A stretch of DNA of 64,000 nt from Sphingomonas soli NBRC 100801 (GTDB lineage: Bacteria; Pseudomonadota; Alphaproteobacteria; Sphingomonadales; Sphingomonadaceae): the NCBI RefSeq assembly GCF_001591025.1, contig NZ_BCTZ01000017.1, positions 1 through 64,000 of the forward strand, given 5' to 3'. Below the pieces are notes generated by a model that saw nothing but the letters and a program-made list of their open reading frames with translations, did no database searches and was not told the origin of the DNA. Numbering within the stretch: the stretch's first letter is position 1; the number at the start of each line of letters is the position of its first letter. The position numbers and the translations under genes were made by a program. Of the stretch, positions 8,909-17,999 are shown in pieces.

Positions 8909-10054
8909 TCAGCCTCCCCGCTTGATCGTTTCGCGGGCGATGATGAGTTGCTGGATCTGGCTGGTGCCTTCGTAGATCCGGAACAGGCGCACGTCGCGGT
9001 AGAACCGCTCGATGCCGTAATCGGCGATATAGCCCGCGCCGCCGAAGATCTGCACCGCGCGATCGGCGACGCGGCCGACCATCTCGCTGGCGAAATATTT
9101 GGTGGCGGCGGCCTCCATCGTGGTGTTCTCTCCCGCATCCTTGCGCGCGGCGGTTTCCATGACGAGCGCCTTAGCGGCCAACACCTCGGTCTTGCTGTCC
9201 GCGATCATCGCCTGGATGAGCTGATGCTCGGCAATGGGCTTGCCGAACTGATTGCGTGTCGATGCATAAGCGACGGAATCGGCGATCAGCCGCTCCGCGA
9301 TGCCGACGCAGACCGCCGAGATGTGGAGCCGCCCGCGATCGAGCACGCGCATCGCGATCTTGAACCCTTCACCCTCCGCGCCGAGGCGGAGCGAAGCGGG
9401 GACCGGCGTGTCATCGAACACGACATCGGCAACCTTTGCGCCCTTTTGCCCCATCTTCCTTTCGGGTTCCCCGACGCTGACCCCGGGAAGATCGCGCGGC
9501 ACGAGAAAGGCGGAGACGCCGCGTGCGCCGGGCTCATCCCCGGTGCGCGCCATTACGGTGAAGACATGCGCCCTGTCGGCATTGGTGATGAAGCGCTTGG
9601 TGCCGGTGAGGCGATAGGCATCGCCGTCCCTGATCGCCCGCGTCTTCACCGCGCCACTGTCCGACCCGACATCGGGCTCAGTCAGTGCGAAGCTGGCGAT
9701 CACTTCGCCGCTGGCGATGCGCGGCAGCCAATCGGCCCGTTGTTCGGGCGTGCCCGCCATGACGAGCGCCTGGGAGCCGATGCCGATATTCGTGCCAAAG
9801 GCCGAGCGGAATGCTGGCGTGGTGCGGCCCAGTTCGACCGCGACCTTGGATTCCTCGAGCATCGTCAGGCCCAGCCCGCCATATTCCTCGGCGATCGAAA
9901 GGCCGAACAGGCCGAGCGCCTTCATCTCCTCGATGATGTGCGCCGGGACGGCATCGGCCTCCTCCACTTCACCCTCAAGCGGACGGAGCCGCTCGGCGAC
10001 GAAGCGGCAGATCGTCCCGATCAGCGTGTCGAAGATCTCAGGATCTAGCGCCAT
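8909..10054 (-). CDS. Acyl-CoA dehydrogenase
   Basis: A flavoenzyme that alpha,beta-dehydrogenates acyl-CoA thioesters, passing electrons to ETF. The 381 aa are the usual family size. N-terminal helices lead to EEYGGLGL, followed by the flavin-contact segment FALTEPDVGSDSGA. The C-terminal part carries QIFGGAGYIADYGIERFYRD and the catalytic Glu in IYEGTSQIQQL. The start is set at ATG 10054 (MALDPEIFDTLIG); the longer open frame upstream reads like non-coding residues. The short/medium branched or cyclic acyl-CoA subfamily is possible, but specificity cannot be read by eye. It is divergent from the transporter gene at 10199. Confidence 0.93.
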   Translation of the reverse strand: MALDPEIFDTLIGTICRFVAERLRPLEGEVEEADAVPAHIIEEMKALGLFGLSIAEEYGGLGLTMLEESKVAVELGRTTPAFRSAFGTNIGIGSQALVMAGTPEQRADWLPRIASGEVIASFALTEPDVGSDSGAVKTRAIRDGDAYRLTGTKRFITNADRAHVFTVMARTGDEPGARGVSAFLVPRDLPGVSVGEPERKMGQKGAKVADVVFDDTPVPASLRLGAEGEGFKIAMRVLDRGRLHISAVCVGIAERLIADSVAYASTRNQFGKPIAEHQLIQAMIADSKTEVLAAKALVMETAARKDAGENTTMEAAATKYFASEMVGRVADRAVQIFGGAGYIADYGIERFYRDVRLFRIYEGTSQIQQLIIARETIKRGG

Positions 10055-10198
10055 GGATACACCGTGCTTTGAGTTCGAAGCCCAGCGGCTATCACGCGGA
10101 CAAGGGATCGAGCAAGCCATACCCGATCTTCCAATAAGCGCGATTGACGCGCCTTCGCCCGCACTTATGGTAGCCCGGACAAGCGTTTGGAGAAGATG

Positions 10199-11626
10199 AT
10201 GACCGATGGCCCCGGCGTGCCGCCGATCCGACAAGTCGGGCGCCGTTCGACGCTGGCTTATGGCTTTGGCGCAGTTGCCTATGGCGTGAAGGATTTCGGT
10301 TTTTCGACCTTCCTGCTGCTATTTTACAGTCAGGTGCTGGGCCTGCCCGCCGCGAAGGTGGGCTTCGCGATCATGTGCGCGCTGATCCTCGACGCGTTTC
10401 TGGATCCGCTGATCGGGCTGCTTTCCGACAATACCCGCAGCCGATGGGGCAGGCGGCATCCGTGGATGTACGCCGCCGCGCTGCCGATCGGGCTGGGGTG
10501 GCTGTTGCTGTGGAACCCGCCCGCAGTGTCGGAGAGCATGCAATTGCTCTGGGTGTTCGCGACCTCGGTGATCGTGCGCAGCGCAATCTCCGCTTATGAA
10601 GTGCCATCGCAGGCGCTGACCCCCGAACTATCGGCCGATTATGACGAGCGGACCCGGCTGACCGCCTATCGATACCTGTTCGGATGGATGGGCGGGATGG
10701 TGACGCTGTTCGTCACCTATGCCTGGCTGATGGCGGGCCCGGGCGGGAAGCCGGACCAGCTGAATCCGGCAAATTACCCGGCTTTCGCACTTTTCGGCGC
10801 GGGGGCGATGGTGTTGGCGATCCTGGTTTCCGCCATCGGCACGCACGGCGAAATCGGGAGGCTCCCAAAGCCCGAACTAGCGCGGCAATCGCTGGGCCAT
10901 CATTTCCGGGACCTGTGGCAGACCGTGCAGAACCGGGCGTTTGCCGTGCTGATGCTTGCCGGGCTTTGCTATTACACCGCGCAGGGCGTGTCCTTTGCGC
11001 TGGCCAATTTGCTCTATCTGCACGTCTGGCGCTTTGACACGGGGGCGTTCACGCTGCTTGCGCCCAGCCTGTTTCTGGGGGCGGCGCTGGCGTTCATCTT
11101 CGCCCCGCGCGTAGCGGCGCGGCTGGGCAAGCGCGCAGCGGCGATGGGGTTCATGATCGGCGCGACCGTGATGATCTCTTCGCCCTATGCGCTGCGGCTG
11201 GTCGGAATGTTCCCAGAGCCCGGAGATCCGGTGATGCTGCCGTTGCTGCTGGTGATCTTTTGCATCAACACCGCGTGCGCGGTTTCGACCACGCTGCTGG
11301 GCGCATCGATGATGGCCGATGTGGTGGAGGATTCAGAAGCCAAGACAGGGCGGCGATCCGAAGGCGTGTTCTTTTCGGGCGCGTTCTTCATCCAGAAATG
11401 TTGCGGCGGGCTGGGCATCTTTGGCGCGAGCCTGATCATGCATTTCGCTGCCTTCCCCGATGGCGCGAAGGTGGGGACGGTCCCGACAGCCTCGATCGAC
11501 CGGCTGACGCTGTATTTCATCCTGGCCTATATCGCGCTGGGCTGGCTGGCGGCCTATTTCTACCGCCGCTTCCCCTTCGGCAAGGCGGAGCATGATGCGC
11601 GGGTTGCGGCGCTGGCAAAGCGCTGA
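10199..11626 (+). CDS. GPH-family (MelB-type) sugar:cation symporter
   Basis: A 12-helix transporter of the glycoside-pentoside-hexuronide family within the MFS fold, 475 aa. The family signature region near the N-terminus is clear: LAYGFGAVAYGVKDFG, then DAFLDPLIGLLSDNTRSRWGRRHPW (residues about 66-90, broken by the loop), which holds the Asp residues used for cation binding in MelB. Substrate is probably a glycoside or uronide taken in with Na+ or H+. The start was put at ATG 10199 because GGAG at 10189-10192 is 6 bases upstream; ATG 10196 and TTG 10187 are in frame alternatives. A strong hairpin follows the stop. Confidence 0.88.
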   Translation: MTDGPGVPPIRQVGRRSTLAYGFGAVAYGVKDFGFSTFLLLFYSQVLGLPAAKVGFAIMCALILDAFLDPLIGLLSDNTRSRWGRRHPWMYAAALPIGLGWLLLWNPPAVSESMQLLWVFATSVIVRSAISAYEVPSQALTPELSADYDERTRLTAYRYLFGWMGGMVTLFVTYAWLMAGPGGKPDQLNPANYPAFALFGAGAMVLAILVSAIGTHGEIGRLPKPELARQSLGHHFRDLWQTVQNRAFAVLMLAGLCYYTAQGVSFALANLLYLHVWRFDTGAFTLLAPSLFLGAALAFIFAPRVAARLGKRAAAMGFMIGATVMISSPYALRLVGMFPEPGDPVMLPLLLVIFCINTACAVSTTLLGASMMADVVEDSEAKTGRRSEGVFFSGAFFIQKCCGGLGIFGASLIMHFAAFPDGAKVGTVPTASIDRLTLYFILAYIALGWLAAYFYRRFPFGKAEHDARVAALAKR

Positions 11627-11657
11627 TGGGCGTTCTTTCCAATCTGCTCGAACGGTA

Positions 11658-11690
11658 ATGCCCGCCGGGGCCTGAGCTCCCGGCGGGCAT
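11658..11690. terminator. Bidirectional terminator hairpin
   Basis: A perfect 12-bp stem (ATGCCCGCCGGG / CCCGGCGGGCAT) with a 9-base loop lies between the convergent ends of the symporter gene (stop 11626) and the small gene (stop 11719). On the plus strand it is followed by CCTTTCCTCC. Position and symmetry suit a terminator for both transcripts. Confidence 0.75.
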
Positions 11691-11718
11691 CCTTTCCTCC
11701 CCAGGAAAGTCGGTTCCG

Positions 11719-11877
11719 TCAGCCGCCGACGCGGCCGAGACGGTGATAGAGATTGGCGAATTTCACCGATTCCGGCTGATCCTTGATCGCCTGAAGATGC
11801 GTGCCGACGGCCTCGCGGATCAGGCGGAAGTCTTCGGTGGAGAAGACAGCGCGGCTGCGCTGGGGTTCATTGGTCAT
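11719..11877 (-). CDS. Small 52-aa protein downstream of aceA
   Basis: A short open frame of 52 residues, starting MTNEPQRSRAVFSTEDFRLI and ending YHRLGRVGG. It has a strong ribosome site (AAGGAG, 7 bases before the ATG) and begins 12 bases past the aceA stop, so it is very likely co-transcribed with isocitrate lyase. The sequence is charged and probably helical, with no membrane segment. I know no function. Its tie to aceA and the good start signal make it a credible real gene; a modulator of the glyoxylate shunt would be a guess. Confidence 0.75.
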   Translation of the reverse strand: MTNEPQRSRAVFSTEDFRLIREAVGTHLQAIKDQPESVKFANLYHRLGRVGG

Positions 11878-11889
11878 CGCAAATACTCC

Positions 11890-13170
11890 TTACGCTGCTT
11901 GACTGTGGAACTGATCGGCTTCGGTGGATTCGGAATAAGCGGTAGTCGAGCTCTCGCCGCCGGCCACGGCCTGGGCGATCAGATCGAAATAGCCGGTGCC
12001 GACTTCGCGCTGATGCTTGGTCGCGGTGTAGCCATTGGCCTCCGCTGCGAATTCGGCCTGCTGGAGCTCCGAATAGGCCGCCATGCCGCGATCCTTGTAG
12101 CCGCGCGCCAGTTCGAACATGCCGTAATTGAGCTGGTGAAAGCCAGCGAGGGTGACGAACTGGAACTTGTATCCCATCGCGCCGATCTCACGCTGGAAGC
12201 GGGCGATATCGTCCTTGTCCAGCTTGGCCTCCCAGTTGAAGCTGGGCGAGCAATTATACGCCAGCATCTTGTCCGGATATTCCTTCTTGATCGCCTCGGC
12301 GAAGCGCCGCGCGTCTTCCAGATTGGGATAGCTGGTCTCCCACCAGAGCAGATCGGCATGCTGGGCGAAGCTGAGGCCGCGCTTGATGCAGTGATCGACG
12401 CCAGTGCCTTCCTTGAGGCGGTAAAAGCCCTCGGCGGTGCGCTCGCCGGTCAGGAATTCATGGTCGCGCTCGTCGATGTCCGAGGTGATCAGCTTGGCGC
12501 TCTCGGCATCGGTGCGAGCGCAGATGATCGTCGGCACGCCGCAGACGTCCGCCGCGAGGCGCGCGCTGTCGAGATTACGGATATGCGCTTGCGTCGGGAT
12601 CAGAACCTTGCCGCCCAGATGGCCGCACTTCTTTTCCGAAGCGAGCTGGTCCTCATAATGCACACCCGCGGCACCCGCAGCGATATAGGCCTTCATGATC
12701 TCGAAGCAGTTGAGCGGGCCGCCAAAGCCGGCCTCGGCATCGGCGACGATCGGCGCGAACCAATCGCGCGTGGCGCCGCCTTCCGAATGCTCGATCTGAT
12801 CGGCGCGCTGCAACGCGTTGTTGATCCGCTTGCACAGCTCCGGCCCAGCGTTGGCGGGGTAGAGCGACTGATCGGGGTACATCGCACCGGCGGTGTTGGC
12901 GTCGGCGGCAACCTGCCAGCCCGAGAGATAGATCGCCTGAAGCCCGGCGCGGACCTGCTGCATCGCCTGATTGCCCGACATGGCCCCCAGCGAATTGATA
13001 TAGGGCTCTGACTTGAGCAGTTCCCAAAGCTTGAGCGCACCCTTGCGTGCCAGCGTGTGCTCGACCGCAACAGACCCGCGAAGCTTTGCCACGTCATCGG
13101 CGCTGTACGGACGGACGATGCCGTCAAAGCGGCCAGCGGGAGCGGGGATCAGATCTTCGAACGTGGTCAT
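11890..13170 (-). CDS. aceA: Isocitrate lyase
   Basis: Cleaves isocitrate into glyoxylate and succinate, the first step of the glyoxylate shunt needed for growth on acetate or fatty acids. The 426-aa product carries the active-site loop [14 protein letters not shown] around residue 190 with the catalytic Cys. It also has [20 protein letters not shown] and the [19 protein letters not shown] region. The ribosome site AAGGAAA lies before ATG 13170. A ScfR/RamB-type regulator is divergent, and palindromes lie in the shared upstream region. No malate synthase gene is in the window. Confidence 0.97.
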   Translation of the reverse strand: MTTFEDLIPAPAGRFDGIVRPYSADDVAKLRGSVAVEHTLARKGALKLWELLKSEPYINSLGAMSGNQAMQQVRAGLQAIYLSGWQVAADANTAGAMYPDQSLYPANAGPELCKRINNALQRADQIEHSEGGATRDWFAPIVADAEAGFGGPLNCFEIMKAYIAAGAAGVHYEDQLASEKKCGHLGGKVLIPTQAHIRNLDSARLAADVCGVPTIICARTDAESAKLITSDIDERDHEFLTGERTAEGFYRLKEGTGVDHCIKRGLSFAQHADLLWWETSYPNLEDARRFAEAIKKEYPDKMLAYNCSPSFNWEAKLDKDDIARFQREIGAMGYKFQFVTLAGFHQLNYGMFELARGYKDRGMAAYSELQQAEFAAEANGYTATKHQREVGTGYFDLIAQAVAGGESSTTAYSESTEADQFHSQAA

Positions 13171-13197
13171 GTTTGTCGTTTCCTTGACTGAACTGAC

Positions 13198-13209
13198 CGT
13201 TACGTAACG
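13198..13209. promoter_or_regulatory. 12-bp palindrome upstream of aceA
   Basis: CGTTACGTAACG is a perfect palindrome ending 28 bases before the aceA start on the minus strand. Its position in the 5' region suits an operator or a site within the transcribed leader. No bound protein can be named from sequence alone. Confidence 0.4.
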
Positions 13210-13289
13210 CGGATTGGCGGCGTGGGCAGCGATTCGCGCAGGGGTTTGGGGTTTTGTTGTCGGGGTGCGGCGATGGTTGCATGTCGTGA

Positions 13290-13304
13290 TGTAAATAATT
13301 TACA
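13290..13304. promoter_or_regulatory. AT-rich palindrome, candidate operator for aceA / regulator
   Basis: TGTAAATAATTTACA is a perfect dyad (7-bp arms around one A) in an otherwise GC-rich gap between aceA and the divergent ScfR-type regulator. It lies 120 bases upstream of aceA and 171 upstream of the regulator. Sites of this AT-rich, dyad type are bound by several XRE-like regulators. That the adjacent regulator binds here is an inference. The rest of the 13171-13474 gap holds the two palindromes and one inverted repeat and no gene. Confidence 0.5.
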
Positions 13305-13314
13305 AGGCAGTATC

Positions 13315-13420
13315 GTCACCCCGGACTTGTTCCGGGGGCCACGGTGCGGCGGGCGGTTTGGCTAGAGGCTCTAGTTTCGCGCGTGCGGTTGGGTGGACCC
13401 CGGAACAGGTCCGGGGTGAC
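13315..13420. repeat. Long inverted repeat between aceA and its regulator
   Basis: Two 26-base arms (13315-13340 and 13395-13420) are reverse complements at 24 of 26 positions, with a core CCCCGGAC..GTTCCGGGG. The spacer is 54 bases. It could fold into a long hairpin or cruciform. The arms resemble the other GC-rich intergenic palindromes in this window and are probably a genomic repeat, not a binding site. Confidence 0.65.
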
Positions 13421-13474
13421 GGTGAAGGGTATTGGGCGGCGCGTGTTCGCGACGAGCCTGGCAGGAGCGTTTGA

Positions 13475-14845
13475 ATGGCCGAGGGCAAGCTTTTCGCGGG
13501 GCATCCGATACGGCGGCTGCGGCGGCAGATGGGGCTTACCCAGGCCGCGATGGCGGAAGCGCTGGGGGTGTCCCCAAGCTATCTCAATCTGGTCGAGCGC
13601 AACCAGCGGCCGGTGTCTGCGGTGCTGATGCTGCGGCTGGCAGAGACCTATGATTTCGACCTCCGCACGCTTTCCGCGAGCGAGCCGGGCGGGGGCGCGG
13701 AGGCGATCCGGCGGCGGCTGGCCGATCCGATCTTCGCCGATCTGGAGATCGATCGGCACCAGATGGAGGAGTGGCTGGCAGGCGCGCCGGGCGGAGCGGA
13801 GGCCTTTGCGCGTGCCTATGACCGGATGGGGCAGGGCGGCGCAGCGGAGGGTTCGGGCCCCGATGCGGCGGGACAGGTGCGCCAGGCGATCGAGCGCTGG
13901 CGCAACCACTTCGCCGATCTGGATGCGGCGGCGGAAGCGCTGGCGGACGAATTGCGGATGCGCGGCGACCTGTATGGCGCGGTGACCGAGCGGCTGCGGG
14001 TGAAACATCAACTATCGGTGCGCATCCTGCCGGCCGACGTGCTGGGTGGTACGCTCAAGCGGCTCGACATGCATGCGCGGCAGTTGCAGCTTTCCGAGAT
14101 GCTCGACGCAAGCGCGCGCAGCTTTGCGGTTGCAGAGCAGCTGGCGTGGGAAGCACGTGAGCAGATCGACGCGCTGGTGCGCGGGGCGGGACTCGACCGG
14201 CTGGGCGAGCGGCTGTTCCGGCGGCATCTGACCGGCTATTTCGCGGCGGCGGTGATGATGCCCTATGCGCGTTTCCTTCGGGCGTGCGAGGCGACGGGCT
14301 ATGACCTGGATATACTCCAGCGGCGCTTTGGCGCGAGTTTCAGCCAGGTGGCGCACCGGTTGACCACGCTGCAGCGCGTGGGGGCACGCGGGCTGCCCTT
14401 CTTCATGCTGCGGGTGGATCGCGCGGGGCAGATTTCGAAACGCTATGGCGGGGCGAGCGGATCGCCCCTGGCCGAAGGGCCGGGAATCTGCCCGCTATGG
14501 GATGCGTTCGCCGCGTTCGCGCGGGCGGACATGACGGTGACCGATCTGGTCGAGACGGAGGATGGCAGCCGCTGGTTCACGCTGGCGCGCAGCGTGACGC
14601 CGCAGGGTGCGGGGCAGATGCATGCGCGCTTCGCGGTGATCCTCGGGCTGGAATCGGGCGATGCACACGGGCTGGCGGCGGCACGCGGGCTGGATCTGGC
14701 CGGGCGCGCCACGCCGATCGGGCTGGGCTGCCGGGCATGCACGCGGGTCGATTGCCCGCAACGATCCGCGCCGCCTGCCGGACGCGCGCTGATCGTGGCC
14801 GAACGCGAGAGCGGGGTTACGCCGTTTGGGTTTGCGGGGGATTAG
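13475..14845 (+). CDS. Short-chain fatty acyl transcriptional regulator (ScfR/RamB/PccR type)
   Basis: A 456-aa regulator. Residues about 10-65 form an XRE-type helix-turn-helix (IRRLRRQMGLTQAAMAEALG, VSPSYLNLVERNQRPVS). The middle is an IrrE/DUF955-like domain (residues about 150-290) without a complete zinc-protease HExxH motif. The C-terminal DUF2083-like part shows the Cys-rich GLGCRACTRVDCPQR. Proteins of this build sense acyl-CoA and control acetate, propionate or glyoxylate-shunt genes (RamB in Corynebacterium acts on aceA). Here the gene is divergent from aceA, which supports the same role. The start ATG 13475 directly precedes the HTH. Confidence 0.92.
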   Translation: MAEGKLFAGHPIRRLRRQMGLTQAAMAEALGVSPSYLNLVERNQRPVSAVLMLRLAETYDFDLRTLSASEPGGGAEAIRRRLADPIFADLEIDRHQMEEWLAGAPGGAEAFARAYDRMGQGGAAEGSGPDAAGQVRQAIERWRNHFADLDAAAEALADELRMRGDLYGAVTERLRVKHQLSVRILPADVLGGTLKRLDMHARQLQLSEMLDASARSFAVAEQLAWEAREQIDALVRGAGLDRLGERLFRRHLTGYFAAAVMMPYARFLRACEATGYDLDILQRRFGASFSQVAHRLTTLQRVGARGLPFFMLRVDRAGQISKRYGGASGSPLAEGPGICPLWDAFAAFARADMTVTDLVETEDGSRWFTLARSVTPQGAGQMHARFAVILGLESGDAHGLAAARGLDLAGRATPIGLGCRACTRVDCPQRSAPPAGRALIVAERESGVTPFGFAGD

Positions 14846-14871
14846 AGCTTGATCCATCCGGATTGAATAGC

Positions 14872-14952
14872 CGTCATCCAGGTCGAAGCGGGGAGCCGGA
14901 GCCGGGAGCGGCATCCCCTGTCGTCCTGGGTCCCCGCTTTCGCGGGGATGAC
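14872..14952. repeat. Dispersed palindromic element (copy A)
   Basis: The hairpin TCCCCGC-TTTC-GCGGGGA is at 14931-14948, and outer arms CGTCATCC (14872-14879) and GGATGACG (14945-14952) pair around it. A stretch of about 30 bases around the inner hairpin is identical to copy B at 19414-19443. It lies between the convergent ends of the regulator and beta-helix genes and could also stop transcription. Confidence 0.65.
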
Positions 14953-14973
14953 GATTCAGTGTGGGGCCTCGTT

Positions 14974-17946
14974 CTAGATCGCGACCCGGTACAAAGCGTG
15001 GTGGGTGAGGATGAACAGGGTTCGCCCATCCCGCCCGCCGATCACCAGTTGCAGCGGGCGTTCGGGCACGTCGATGCGGCGGATCGGCTTGCCGGCCGCG
15101 TCATAGACGAACACCTGCCCGTTCGCGACATAGAGCGTGCCGTCGGTCGCGCGCGCGACGCTCTCCCCGCCGCGATCGGCGACGACCTTGAGATCGGTAA
15201 GCGTGCCGTTCGCGCCGACGATCCCGCTATAGGTGCGGTTCTCGGAAGAATTGGTCAGCACGACGCGCTCGCCCGGGCGGCCGGTGACGAAGCCGTAGGT
15301 GTCGAGCGTATCGGACCAGCGCCAGCCGAGATGATCATCGGGGCCCTGGTTCCAGACGCGGAAGGCGGGGAGGACGAGGCTGCCATCGGGCGAGACATAT
15401 TCGCGCGGCTTGGGCGTCGCCATCGCGCGGGTGAAGAACTCCGAGATCGGCGGATATTCATATGTCTTCCGATCGATGCGGTCGGCGAATTCGCCATTGG
15501 CCCACATGTTGACCGGGAAGGCTGTCAGCGCATCGGGACGCGGCTTCGCGTCGGTCGGCGCGATCACCTGAACCTCGGCGGGCTTTGCGGGATCGATGCT
15601 GTATACGCTCGCGTCATGCCCGGCTGACGACAGGACCAGCAGGCGCCCCGAACGATCGACCGCGAGGTTGACCGGATCGAGCGGCGCGTCGGCGAGGATC
15701 GAAAGCCCTTCCTTCTCCGACCAGCCATGGATGCGATGGAAGAAGCGGTCGATGAAATAGAGCTTGCCGCTCGCATCCACCGCGCCGCCGGCGATCGAAT
15801 AAAAGCCGTCGGCCAGCTTCTCGACGCCGGGGGTGACCGGAAGCGCCGTCTTGCCCGGAGGCACAGGGCCGAGATCGAACCGCGCGAACTCGCGCTCGCG
15901 CACTTCCTGGCCGCCGGTCATGTCCCGAATCGCATTCTGGAACGGATATTTGCTGGCGCGCAGAAAGGTGCCGCAGCCCTTGGAATCGCAGCTCGCAAAG
16001 GCGCTTTCGGCGTTCACATGGACGTTGCGGAAGCGGATATGGCTGGAGTTGTAGAGCTTCACCGCTGCGTCCATCGGCTTGGCGGTTCGGGTGACGCGAT
16101 AGCCGTGATAATTGGCGAACAGGATGTTCTTCGAATTGCGGAATTCGGTGGAGACCGCGTTCACGCCATCGCGTACCTCCTGTTCGGTCTGCGGCGCGTG
16201 GAATTCCCAATTCTCAACATTCTCCAGCACGACCTCGGCACGGTAATGATGCTCGGCCGACAGCTCATAGACATAGCCGGGGGTCTTGGTGTCCGAGACA
16301 TAGAAGCCCGCCGACATCAGCGTGTTTGGCGACCAGATCGCGGCGAAGGTGCCGCCGCCGCCATCGGTCACCCAGATGCTCGGATGCTGGCCGTCCTGCC
16401 GCGCTGTGGGGATCGAGCCGTTATGCCCGGTGATCCGCACATCGTTGACCATCGATGCTTCGCCGGCCTTCCACAGCAGGGCCGTGGCGCGCGGATTGGT
16501 GTTGCCGGTGTTGAGGCCGACGCTGAGGACGATCGCGTTGCCGCCCTTGGCGCTGGCCAGCAGCGGATATGCGCTGCCGACGCCGCGAAAAGCGGGCGTG
16601 TCGTCGGGCAGGACCAACTGAGTGTGATTGGGGTGGAGCGCGATCAGCACGCTGTCGGGCCGCAGTCGGATCGTGTCGGTCACGCGGTAGCGGCCCATGG
16701 GGAGATAGACGACGCGGTGCGTGTCGATCGCCTTTTGCAGCGCTGCGGTGTCGTCGGTCGCGTCATCGCCCTTCACGCCTAGATCATGGGCGTTGGTCCA
16801 TTCGCTCACCGGCGGCAGTGCGGGGATGGCCGGACTGCGGCGCGGCGGCAGCTTTGCCAGCGCATCGATCTTCGCGATCGTGCCGAAGCTGCCCGGGGTG
16901 CCGAGGCCGGATAATTGGAGGCCATAGGAAAAATCGGCGACGCGATAGTTGCGGCCCTTTCCATCGACCGTTTTGCCACTGTCCCGGAAGCGGGCGAAGA
17001 CCGGGGTGTTGGTGGCGAGCACTTCCTCGAAGCCGATCTGGGTGAAGACGCTGTCTTCGTTCGAGATCAGCACCGCGGCCTTGGATATATTTTCGAAGCG
17101 GACATGCTTGCCCCACAGCGAATCCGAATAGCCGCGATCGATCTCGACGCCGACCGGCGTGTTCTTCATCAGCACGTTGACCAGCGTGAGGCGAACCTCA
17201 TGCTCGCGGATCGCGGCTTCGCGCTGGCCGTCAAATTCGGAATCGATCAGCGTGAACTGCCAGGCGGGCGATGTCTTCTCGGTGAGGATGCCATAGCGGC
17301 CGCCGTAGAAGCGCAGATTCTCACACTCATTGCCGGCCTGATAGATGCCCGCCAGTCCGGAACCGAGGTGAAAGTCGATGTGCCTGAGGAAGCCGTGCTG
17401 CGCGACGCGGAAACGCACCGCGACCGCGCCGCCATTGCCCTTGCCGATCTCGAAATCCACGTTGGAGAGCGTGGAATAAAAGGTCGTCGATGTTGCATCG
17501 AATTCCTTTTCGGTTGCAGGTACGCTGGTGGGAGGTGGAACAGGTACACGCCCCGATCGGTACTGATCCTCGCCCGTGAACGCGATCATCGCGGCTATTC
17601 CGGCGCCATAGCCGGGCGTGTTGTCGTCCAGCACGATCACCGGCCGGCTTTTCCCCACGCCGAACACGCGCACGCCCGAGCGCAGGAAGATCGTGCGGCT
17701 GATCCGGTAGCGGCCCTCGGGCAGGAAGACGATGCCGCCCTTGAACTGCCCGGCCGAGGGATTGGCGGCGCGATCGATCGCGGACTGGAGCGCATCGCTG
17801 TCATCGGCCCGGCCATCGCCGACCCCCTTCACGGTGATCGCGCGCGGATCATTGGGCTGGCTTTTATAGACCGAATTGGAGCCCGCGAAGGCGGAGAGGG
17901 GGCTCAGCAGCAACAGCGCCGCGAACAGCAGGCGGAAGGCCATCAT
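14974..17946 (-). CDS. Secreted double beta-helix (GH28/GH55-related) plus SMP-30-like propeller protein, copy 1
   Basis: A 990-aa exported protein with signal peptide MMAFRLLFAALLLLSPLSAFA. Two pectate-lyase-superfamily starts are visible. One is at residues about 37-110 (VKGVGDGRADDSDALQSAID, FLPEGRYRISRTIFLRSGV); the other at about 388-455 (LGVKGDDATDDTAALQKAID, YLPMGRYRVTDTIRLRPDS). This is the tandem right-handed helix layout of GH55 exo-beta-1,3-glucanases and relatives. Residues about 700-990 look like a beta-propeller of the SMP-30/gluconolactonase type (GGAVDASGKLYFIDRFFHRI). It probably acts on a poly- or oligosaccharide in the periplasm or outside. A LuxR-type gene lies just upstream on the same strand. 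A paralogue is at 20169. Catalytic residues were not identified. Confidence 0.82.
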   Translation of the reverse strand: MMAFRLLFAALLLLSPLSAFAGSNSVYKSQPNDPRAITVKGVGDGRADDSDALQSAIDRAANPSAGQFKGGIVFLPEGRYRISRTIFLRSGVRVFGVGKSRPVIVLDDNTPGYGAGIAAMIAFTGEDQYRSGRVPVPPPTSVPATEKEFDATSTTFYSTLSNVDFEIGKGNGGAVAVRFRVAQHGFLRHIDFHLGSGLAGIYQAGNECENLRFYGGRYGILTEKTSPAWQFTLIDSEFDGQREAAIREHEVRLTLVNVLMKNTPVGVEIDRGYSDSLWGKHVRFENISKAAVLISNEDSVFTQIGFEEVLATNTPVFARFRDSGKTVDGKGRNYRVADFSYGLQLSGLGTPGSFGTIAKIDALAKLPPRRSPAIPALPPVSEWTNAHDLGVKGDDATDDTAALQKAIDTHRVVYLPMGRYRVTDTIRLRPDSVLIALHPNHTQLVLPDDTPAFRGVGSAYPLLASAKGGNAIVLSVGLNTGNTNPRATALLWKAGEASMVNDVRITGHNGSIPTARQDGQHPSIWVTDGGGGTFAAIWSPNTLMSAGFYVSDTKTPGYVYELSAEHHYRAEVVLENVENWEFHAPQTEQEVRDGVNAVSTEFRNSKNILFANYHGYRVTRTAKPMDAAVKLYNSSHIRFRNVHVNAESAFASCDSKGCGTFLRASKYPFQNAIRDMTGGQEVREREFARFDLGPVPPGKTALPVTPGVEKLADGFYSIAGGAVDASGKLYFIDRFFHRIHGWSEKEGLSILADAPLDPVNLAVDRSGRLLVLSSAGHDASVYSIDPAKPAEVQVIAPTDAKPRPDALTAFPVNMWANGEFADRIDRKTYEYPPISEFFTRAMATPKPREYVSPDGSLVLPAFRVWNQGPDDHLGWRWSDTLDTYGFVTGRPGERVVLTNSSENRTYSGIVGANGTLTDLKVVADRGGESVARATDGTLYVANGQVFVYDAAGKPIRRIDVPERPLQLVIGGRDGRTLFILTHHALYRVAI

Positions 17947-17999
17947 GCGTACCTCTCCCGAAGATATGCGGCTGGCGGGCGGCGCGCCGCCGCCCGGAT

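Noticed and set aside
11743-13011. 422-codon plus-strand open frame over aceA
   Set aside because: It mirrors the isocitrate lyase codons and has no motif or start signal.
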